64,000 bases of DNA, taken from NCBI RefSeq assembly GCF_964340395.1, contig NC_135556.1, positions 6,617,501-6,681,500 on the forward strand. The letters are read 5' to 3'. The position numbers were made by a program, and so were the translations under genes. The notes below the pieces were generated by a model. That model saw only the letters and a program-made list of their open reading frames with translations, did not search any database and had not been told where the DNA came from. The stretch comes from Glandiceps talaboti. Taxonomy: Eukaryota > Hemichordata > Enteropneusta > Spengelidae. This document shows, one piece after another, positions 33,341 to 42,800 of this stretch (within the stretch, counting starts at the first letter, position 1; each line of letters begins with the position of its first letter).

Positions 33341-36057
33341 GTCTTAGGGGGCTAAAAATAAAATGTGGCCCCAAGACCCTATTCTTAACCATTGGTTAGG
33401 CAATGAAAACCCATGAATCCATGTGATTATAGTCAACTTCCATTGATATGGCCTTAGCAACAGCCATTAATGCCAGTATATTTTGCAAAGATAACAACAT
33501 TTTTGGTTAGTCAGGCCAAAAAAATATCAAAACATGTATGAAATATGCCTATCAACAAGACCATGTCCATAGCAACAGTCAGAACATTATGTATATTGTA
33601 AAGATAACAACAGTAATTGGTAGGTATATATAAGGGCAGCCTTAATTCTGTTTCTCATGACCCAAACGACCCTAAATGTCTTCAATTAGATGAAAACAAA
33701 TTTAAATCGACGCCCTATATGGCAGGGTTAGGAAAACCATGAGTGAATGAAAATTATTTTTTATCGCTGAAATTTTGGCAAATTCAATAAAACAAACAGT
33801 TCAAATGTTCCTTCTGACTTTACTTGCCATTTCTAAGTCATTCAGAATGTTAAAATATGATTATGAATCGAAGTAATTTAGTACATACATTAATGATAAC
33901 AAAGTGCATGTGTCATAAAGTTTGATAATACCGTATAGCCCTCATGAAATGCCTTTAACAACGATTCATTTACTTTTTAACATGATATTTCTACAGAACA
34001 TAGAGGGAGAACTGAATACAGAACAAATAACAAAAACGTTCTAACTGAAAGTAGCTGCCATATTGACTTTTTCCATTGCTCTAGAATGTATCTCAATTGG
34101 TCAAAAGTGGGGGTGAAACATTCTGAAGGTTTCTAAAGGTGTTTTACTGAGTGATGTTTCTTTTCTATCTAATATTTGCAGGAGGTCCAATTTATGTAAC
34201 TTGTATGCTAATATTGAGGTAAAATTTCAAATTTTGTGTAGACCTAAACTTGGACTCTATATCCTGTGTAGAATGTACCTGTCCAGCATTCAATACTACA
34301 TGTGTAGATACGTATTAAAACCAGATGCCAGATCTGAAAAGGAATATTTTTAATGTGTGTATGTACACTTGATAACAAGCGACTTCTGTCGTTTAGATTT
34401 CAAAATCAGTTAAAGAGATTTCGAAAAGGACCGTACACAAACGGAGTTGCAAAACTACAATCTCCACGATCACATCTGTTGTAAGTATTCATTGCAGATT
34501 TGAATGTCGTGTACTAGTATATGTTTTGTTGTATTGTCATGTGTGTTGGCGATTTTTCGCCCAAAACTCAACATATAATCTATACACTGAAAGTTTATTT
34601 TTAGGACCAGACAGACTATTACGTCGCATTATATAAGCTTACACTCAAATGTTATGTTACAACATGACCGCAACGTTCACAGGCACAGACAAACCGATAA
34701 AAGAGTCGCGTGAACCACAGACAATTACATGTATGTGCATGAACCTACAACAGAGGGGCGTGCCCGGTGTTGTTTTTGTACCAATATTTGTCAGTTTGAT
34801 AGTGATAAGAAGTAGCCTTTTTTTCGTTCTGATCACAGGCGTTTCTATATAACTCCTGCAATGGTAGTATATGTACAAATATACAGCGTCAAAATGATTT
34901 AATGTGTATGTATACATATAATGGGAATATTGATTAACGTTCAGTATATGCAGTTGTCATGGGGAGGGTCATGTTTTACAAAATGGGACAAAGGGGAGGG
35001 TCACTTTTTACGAATGGAGAATGGGGGGAGGGTCATGTTTTTCTTAACAGACCATGTGTGATTTCCTCCGCCCCCTGTAAATACTGAAGGCTCCCTAAAC
35101 CAACCAGAGTATTCAAAGTAACTGAAATAATTCATGGTTGGCGTACATTTTTGAAAGAATAGCAATCAGCAACATCAAACAATACAGGAAATCAAATAAA
35201 CCTGAAGCATCATACATAATATGGAAATGATATGCAAATAAATAAGCCAGAATTTATAATATTGTGATTAAAATGCAAAATTATACAACAGTCTACAAGT
35301 TTATCGTCTACAGGATGCCCATAAGTACATTTGTACACCGGCGTGGGCGTTACTTGTCAAGCGACAGTGATTAATCGGGCGATCAGCCAATCAGGTGTCC
35401 GCAAACTTCCCGCTTCAAAATCCAGGGAGCTGAGAATATGAGAAATACCATCCGGGTAATGAAAAGTCCATACCCGGAGTATATTAGACAGACATGGTAA
35501 TGAAAGTCAACATCCGGAGTATATTAGACAGACATTGACTCCCAACAGGAAGATGTTTGTATCGAAGTATCGAGTTTGTTATCAACCAGAAAGAGCTGTC
35601 AAAATGAATGATTGATGATGGCGAAAGCCCAACCAAATAAACGTCAATAGCTTGGTTAGTGTGTGTGAACCTTTCAGTAGCTAAGCATGTCTTGTCGAAA
35701 GCGACGCTTCGCTCAGTTTACATTTAAGAACATGGAGAGTACAACTTCATTGATGTATGTCTTCTAACTCGAATGTAAAAATATCCTCTGAGAAAATGCA
35801 CAGTACAGCAGACACTGTATTTGAGAACTTGTAGTGTGAAGTGAGTGTCTAATTTTGTTAGGGAGTGTATATGTGTATTAGCTACAGTGTATACATAGCC
35901 CGGAAGATATGCAGACATGCACGATGGCGCAGATACTGTTATTATTATTATTATTATTATTATTGTTGCGGTGGTATGATAGCAGTGTATGAGTTATCTC
36001 CGGAGTATATTGGAATTCGAACTCAATACACAACAAAGGAAATTAGCCGGTGTACAA

Positions 36058-36125
36058 AACAGATACAATCCGGCCAATATGCGCCTCGCTACCGCTCGAC
36101 GCATATTGGTCGGATTGTATCTGTT
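36058..36125. repeat. 26-bp-stem hairpin
   Basis: AACAGATACAATCCGGCCAA and onward to ATGCG pairs with its complement through CTGTT, with a single G/A-type mismatch and a 16-nt loop CCTCGCTACCGCTCGA. The compactness suggests a foldback element or a recent palindrome. Confidence 0.85.
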
Positions 36126-36235
36126 ACTTATACAGATATAAAGCAATCGTACAGTTCACATATTTTAATTTGCCATCAATATACAGAAAAACCATGATTT
36201 TACATCATTTATGAAATTGCTGCAAAAATTACCCT

Positions 36236-36340
36236 TAATATTGAAATAAAAATTGCCAACATGTATTTTTTAATTGCTCAGATGATGGGGAACACAATGA
36301 TATATGTTGGCAAAAATTAACATGAATTTCACACGAAACC
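36236..36340 (+). repeat. Dispersed repeat, inverted partner of 33240-33340
   Basis: Reads AAAAATTGCCAACATGTATT ... AAATTAACATGAATTTCACA. Similarity stops beyond the ~100-bp core on both sides, so these are two copies of a repeat rather than the ends of one large element. Confidence 0.75.
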
Positions 36341-37411
36341 CAAAAATCTGCCATATGCCCCCGCACTATTATCAGACACTACACATGTCTGATAGGACTT
36401 TGGATACATTGTATAACCAAGGTGCCAACAAGTCTGGAAAATTATAACATTGTAGCAATATTGAGAAGACGTCTTTCTTGACTGACCACTTTTCAAAACA
36501 ATCTGGACCAGCTGTTCTTGACATACTTTGTTTACTATATCAAGAAAACATACCCGGAATGACCAGTGACTCATTGAATATTGTTCATCAATAGTAAATT
36601 ACAGCATGATTTTTCAGGTTTTGGGTGTTTGAATCAACTGCAAATTTTACAACAGTCATTTTATTTGAAAATACTACTAGGAAAATATAAACAAATCATA
36701 CTGGGAGAAAAATAGTTGGTGTGGATGAGGATGGAAAGAAAATATATTGACATGGTCGAAAAGGAAATACTTACAAAGATTTTACATCAGTGTTGAAATA
36801 AATGTTAATTTTTATATTGATAGCTTATGAAAGTGCTGAAAAAATTATTTTAACAACTACTTTTTTACAAGTGAACAAAAAATTGTATGCTATGCTATAG
36901 TATGAATATTAATTAGGCCATGAAAATTGATATTATCTAGGACTCCTGTTTATTGTGTGGAGAACTTTTCAGTACCCACAGAAACTTTCCAAGTGACATT
37001 TTTTGATAATAAACAAAAGAAAGCCCAATCAATCGCAACAGTGCATTTGTAAGCCACACAAAAATACCCCACTATTTGGAATGGGCAAGCACTTTTTGAT
37101 TTGGGCAAGTACTTTTTGTTTTCTACTTGCCCAGTGGACAAGCGAAATGTTTTCATTATTTCGACCCCTGATATATATATAACAATCGGTCTTATCGTCA
37201 GCACCGGATAACTTGATAACGTCAGTTTACTAGCATGCTATTTATAACCTGATTTGGTGTTCGTAGTAGTCCGAGATAACTGTGGGACTCGTACACCTCC
37301 ACACCAGGTGATTATCTTTATTGGGCAGTCCAAATGATATATTTTCGCAGCTATTTGAATGTTTTATGTTGTTGGCGGGATATTAACAAAAATATAACTA
37401 TTTTTGAAAAG

Positions 37412-37421
37412 AAAAAAAAAA
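37412..37421 (-). terminator. Pol III terminator of tRNA-Glu
   Basis: A run of ten T on the minus strand begins 8 nt after the tRNA 3' end, as expected for RNA polymerase III release. Confidence 0.85.
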
Positions 37422-37428
37422 TTGTTAT

Positions 37429-37500
37429 TTCCCATGCCGGGAATCGAACCCGGGCCGCGCGGGTGAAAGCCGCGAATCCTAACCACTAGACCACATGGGA
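37429..37500 (-). tRNA. tRNA-Glu (anticodon UUC)
   Basis: A 72-nt tRNA. The acceptor stem TCCCATG/CATGGGA pairs fully, with discriminator A at 37429. The D-arm is GGTCTAGTGGTTAGGATTC (internal A box). The anticodon stem CGCGG/CCGCG encloses the loop CTTTCAC with anticodon TTC at 37465-37467. The T-arm contains GGTTCGAATCC (B box). The only differences I note from the vertebrate tRNA-Glu(UUC) sequence as I remember it are compensated or in the stems. No intron. A Pol III T-run follows at once, so it looks functional. Confidence 0.97.
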
Positions 37501-37579
37501 GAACTGAAATTGATTGGATTTCCATTATACTTGAATAATACTATTGAAATATCTCTCACCCTCTTTGTCTTTATAATAG

Positions 37580-37761
37580 AGCTAGAGCTGTCGTGTCCAG
37601 TCAAGAAACAAACCTATATAACTTCGGTAAATGGATCAATATGCCAGCCCCGGCCGCCACACCACCTGGGTCTGACTCGGGTTTTACGATTTGAAGCGCC
37701 ATCAACGGTAGGAAATATTGTCCGTCAAGCTTCAGATGACTCTTCAGATGACAAGCGCTAA
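37580..37761 (+). CDS. Candidate exon, unknown product
   Basis: After an ATAATAG|-type acceptor context the frame runs open to a stop at 37759-37761, ending VRQASDDSSDDKR. It is GC-richer than its surroundings. A 12-bp unit (CTTCAGATGACT) is repeated at the end, and an NRF1-like GCATGCGCATGCG palindrome follows immediately. I recognise no domain, and the open frame may be chance or promoter-associated DNA. Confidence 0.18.
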
Positions 37762-38891
37762 GCATGCGCATGCGAGTACAAACGTATACTAGCTGGAGAG
37801 GATGTAGAACATGAACATGTATGATGTAGAGGTACTTGTGCGCTGAAGTCTATGTAGATGAACACCGATCGTGTACTACCCCATGGTATACCGAAAAGTT
37901 GTATGAATAAGGTATTTAGGAAGGCACTATACCCCTTGACTACCTCCTGTGTACTACTATGTCACTAGCATCTGAATGATACATAACACTGTTATATACT
38001 GTAACATTTGTTGGGTCCCATCCGTCGTTGTCGTCAAGCCCAATCCTATAGTGAATATTGTCACCCGGGTGTTGGCATCATGGATCCTGTCTTCGATATG
38101 TGGCCATGTAACAGTTACTGCACATCGCAGTTGTTGTACGTATAATGTACATGCTGCAAGACCAGACGTCGTGTGTCCATGTCACAATGGATGTAAATTT
38201 ATACCTTTTCATGTTTAAATTATTTTATTCGTAAACAATATTTTCAAAGCTTACCTGAATCTACAAAAGTTATCTTTTTCTTTATTCAGGATTATTCTAG
38301 CTTGTAACAAGATAAATTCATATGTGTGCCTACATTTCAAGTTCTGTAGATCTACCGGATGACTTCAACTGGAAGAGTTATCATTGTCAAGGTATCTTCT
38401 AGTGATGACATATACATCAATATTTTTCAAGATGCAAATTTTCATACCAGAATTATAATCCTAATCCAACATAAGGCCTTTAATCAATCAGATTATACAT
38501 AATCTCAACAAAGAGTAGTCTATCCATCATTGAATCTAAAGATCTCTCTAATCTAGAGATGATTTATCACATTATGTTAACCCCCATTGACATCCAGAAC
38601 TTGGTGGTTGGAGGCCAGAGTAAACAGTGAGGGAAGATCATATGTCACTTCCCTATTAAGCCACACGACCAGGCCTAGGGCAGTCTAACAGTCAAAAGAA
38701 ACTTTTCATAACCAAATCTTAAAAGGATTATCTCCCATGTCATCCCCAATAACCACCAAATTATGAAAATACTGTGAAATATATCTTTCCAATACAGTTT
38801 TAAAAAATCTTAAAGGGCTATGTTTCAATCCCAGATCACCAATAAGGATTACATTCTTTTGGGTTCTGGTTGAAGTTTTTCTGTATCATTG

Positions 38892-39016
38892 TAGACTGGA
38901 ATCCATGCAGATGGGGATTTTAATGTTTGGTTTCCCATCTCATGAACAGTTTATCTAGCTAGGTGTGAGAGGGAAAACCAAAATTTAAAATCCCCATCTA
39001 CATGGATTCCAGGCTA
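38892..39016. mobile_element. TAGACTG-type foldback MITE with target duplication
   Basis: 125 bp. The arms are about 40 bp: TAGACTGGAATCCATGCAGA and onward through TGGGGATTTTAA, and an inverted right arm ending GGATTCCAGGCTA. A direct repeat TATCATTG flanks it (38884-38891 and 39018-39025), 8 of 9 if one more base is included. It lacks coding capacity. Mutator-like elements make 8-9-bp duplications, so a MULE-derived MITE is inferred. Confidence 0.78.
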
Positions 39017-39651
39017 ATATCATTGCTGAACAATAAGTTTTCACAATTATATTTTAATCCTACTCTGAAGGCAGTCTGTTTAACCATCTCAAGATGTGTA
39101 TTTGTAAAAAATCTGTACAATGAATTCTAAAATTAAAGTATGTAAATAATCAATGAGTTAAGTCATTTATAAGTCACCTAACATTGCACTAAGGTTTGAC
39201 TGAAAAATTGAAATAATTTCTTCAATAGATACAGCCCATTTCAGGTTAGTGTTCACTGATTCTGTTTGATAGCACCACGTAGAAATCAATAAGAAACTGC
39301 ACATTCTAAAACTGCACTTTTAAGATTGACTGAATACAGGTTCTTGCAATATTTGTCTAAGCTGAAATGCCACCATGCTGACATGAAATGCAGCCATCAA
39401 AACATTGGCAGCTGTCTGTCCATGTCTAGTATATTTACATGGTTATTTCATTTTGACAAAATGTAGCAAGAAATTGCAATCTTGGTATCTTAAAGTGTAG
39501 CTTGTACAGTTTCTTACTGTTTTCTGCGTGGATGTATCAAACAGAGTTAGTTGACACTAACATGAAACAGGCAGTACATGTACTCTGTAATTTTTATGTA
39601 TCCATTGCTTGCCCAGGAATGACATTAGTAAATGAACTTCCATCATCCTTG

Positions 39652-39801
39652 TTAATTCTTCTCCGTCAATCCCCATTCTTTTGCATTAGTCTTCCAGTAC
39701 TCCTCATAAGTCTTGAATGATGGATGATGTTGCCAGGCAACAACTTCTTTATGGTGCAACTCTTCTTCTGACACTCCATCCAGATCAAAAAAGTTGACAA
39801 T
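39652..39801 (-). CDS. VOC gene exon 6: C-terminus
   Basis: Residues 401-449: IVNFFDLDGVSEEELHHKEV, then AWQHHPSFKTYEEYW, and a stop after LTEKN. The acceptor is AACCAG|. Confidence 0.88.
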   Translation of the reverse strand: MVNFFDLDGVSEEELHHKEVVAWQHHPSFKTYEEYWKTNAKEWGLTEKN

Positions 39802-42800
39802 CTGGTTTAGATAAGAGAACAGAAATACAAAGATTGTAAACAAATGTAATACAATGTACTTTCTATCGAGAAGTCTTTAAAAGGGAAAGCCATTCCAGGA
39901 AGTAGATTTCATTAACTTTGGGTTGCACATTGAATATTCATGATTATTTATCTGAAGGATATAAGCTCTTAGGAGTCATGAATATTCAGTGTGCATCTAA
40001 TGAATATTCATGTCTGTTACGACCTATGACGCAATGGTTGGTGTTCCACTGAAAAAACAATAGAGGTGAAAACGCATTGTAATTACCAAGGTATCAGTTA
40101 CACTAACACTTTACCTTGAAGTCATTTTAACTTCTGGGAGATTATCACAGAATAAATAATTAATCATATACTAGTAATCAGTATGTATCAGCAGATAAAC
40201 TGACACTTGAGATTATTTCATTTAGATAAGGGGATTTTGTAATGGACTAAGTGTCTTTCAGGCTATGTTTAGTTGGAAGAGAAGAGTAGCCAAGGAAAGA
40301 AGGAAAACAGCAAAATCAGTTTTATTCCTCCACAAACAAATATAATAAAGAAATCAAATTATTGATAACATGTTTGTTGTGCTCTAAGTCAAAAGGATGC
40401 CCCAATGACACACCAAAATGCAGTGTTGCCCTATCCTGTATTATTTAGTGACTTACAAGAAAATTTGATTTCTATGTTGACCCACAACCATATTTTGCCT
40501 TTTATTGGTAAGCCATAACTTAAAACTCAAAAGAATGCCCTTATCAACATCAGTCTGTGGCAGGGATATATTGCCAAGGTCCTAAATGTCTACACTACCA
40601 CATTTTTTTTAAGGTTAAACAGAAATCTATCAATTCTGATTTTTTTCAACCTTGGAGGGCATTCATTGATATGATGACAACCAATCCTTTGCTCTACACA
40701 TTACATGTTAGATGCCTTCCAGGTGCAATTTGTATGACCGTTTGAATGCAAAATGATAATAAATAATGAGCCAAACTTTTGCATGTACATGTACTCATTA
40801 TAATCACAAATTTTGAGAAAATTGTTAGTATTCAAATTTTTTTTTGAATACTAATAATAAAACAATGGATATGAATGAAATACTAACAGGTTGTTGTACA
40901 AAGTTTGGACCATCAACAAATGCTTCAACCATGTTATTCTCTGGATCACAGAAATACAGAGCCCAGCAGTTGCCATGAGTAATAGGGATGACAGAATGTA
41001 CAGGTTCATGTTGCAACTGATCTTGTAATCTCCTTAAGTGATCAATAGACCTGAAATGGAAAAGATGACAGTCTGTTATTATAAGGATAGTATGAGGGAC
41101 GGTTACTTTGTATTTATCAAGAGAAATTGTGCGTGTAAATATGATGTCATTGCCAGAGATTTTCCCATAAACCCTTGCTGGAAATTCCAAAATGGCTGAA
41201 CACAAGTGTTCCTATCTATCAGTCTATTTGTATCTACTTGATTGACCTGTAAGGTAAAATCGACAGTCAAAACAGATACAATATTGTTTGAGACTGTCAC
41301 TTGCAGTAGCCGTGTACGATCATGGTGTGGTGCATGTTTTTGTTTTGCTTATCAAAAATATTTAAGGGGCACGTGTTGTCTTTCATATAGTCCTTGATAA
41401 GTACTCGTGAATCACCCTCTGCAAGAGACAGACACATGCAACAATTGTATCCATTCTGACTTTCAATTCTGTGCATTTGCTGTATTAGATTTAAAACACA
41501 AAACTTACTGTAGTCTAAATGATAACTGGTGTACTATTGGTAAGTCTAGATAAACTTACTGTACGTAGTCTAAATGATAATTGGTGTACTATTGGTAAGT
41601 CAAGATAAACTTACTGTAGTCTAAATGAAAACTGGTGTACTATTGGTAAGTCAAGATAAACTTACTGTAGTCTAAATGATAATTGGTGTACTATTGGTAA
41701 GTCAAGTCTAAATGATAACTGGTGTACTATTGGTAAGTCAAGATAAACTTACTGTAGTCTAAATGATAATTGGTGTACTATTGGTAAGTCAAGATAAACT
41801 TACTCTAGTCTAAATGATAACTGGTGTACTATTGGTAAGTCAAGATAAACTTACTGTAGTCTAAATGATAATTGGTGTACTATTGGTAAGTCAAGTCTAA
41901 ATGATAACTGGTGTACTATTGGTAAGTCAAGATAAACTTACTGTAGTCTAAATGATAACTGGTGTACTATTGGTAAGTCAAGATAAACTTACTGTAGTCT
42001 AAATGATAATTGGTGTACTATTGGTAAGTCTAGATAAACTTACTGTAGTCTAAATGATAACTGGTGTACTATTGGTAAGTCCAGTCTAAATGATAATTGG
42101 TGTACTATTGGTAAGTATAGATAAACTTACTGTAGTCTAAATGATAATTGGTGTACTATTGGTAAGTCAAGTCTAAATGATAATTGGTGTACTATTGGTA
42201 AGTCTAGATAAACTTACTGTAGTCTAAATGATAATTGGTGTACTATTGGTAAGTCAAGTCTAAATGATAATTGGTGTACTATTGGTAAGTATAGATAAAC
42301 TTACTGTAGTCTAAATGATAATTGGTGTACTATTGGTAAGTCTAGATAAACTTACTGTAGTCTGAATGATAATTGGTGTACTATTGGTAAGTCAAGTCTA
42401 AATGATAATTGGTGTACTATTGGTAAGTATAGATAAACTTACTGTAGTCTAAATGATAATTGGTGTACTATTGGTAAGTCTAGATAAACTTACTGTAGTC
42501 TGAATGATAACTGGTGTACTATTGGTAAGTCTAGATAAACTTACTGTAGTCTAAATGATAATTGGTGTACTATTGGTAAGTCAAGTCTAAATGATAATTG
42601 GTGTACTATTGGTAAGTCTAGATAAACTTACTGTACGTAGTCTAAATGATAATTGGTGTACTATTGGTAAGTCTAGATAAACTTACTGTAGTCTGAATGA
42701 TAACTGGTGTACTATTGGTAAGTCAAGATAAACTTCAGATAATGGTCTAGCTTCAATGAATTCAAATAGTCGATAGTCTCTTCCAATCATTCTTACTATG

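Larger units (their letters stand above)
37501..39651. other. Intergenic, tRNA-Glu to VOC gene 3' end
   Basis: Contains an open stretch ending at 37761 (listed separately), a foldback element (38892-39016), and otherwise unique AT-rich DNA. The 3' UTR of the minus-strand VOC gene must occupy the right part, but I see no canonical AATAAA close to its stop. Confidence 0.5.
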
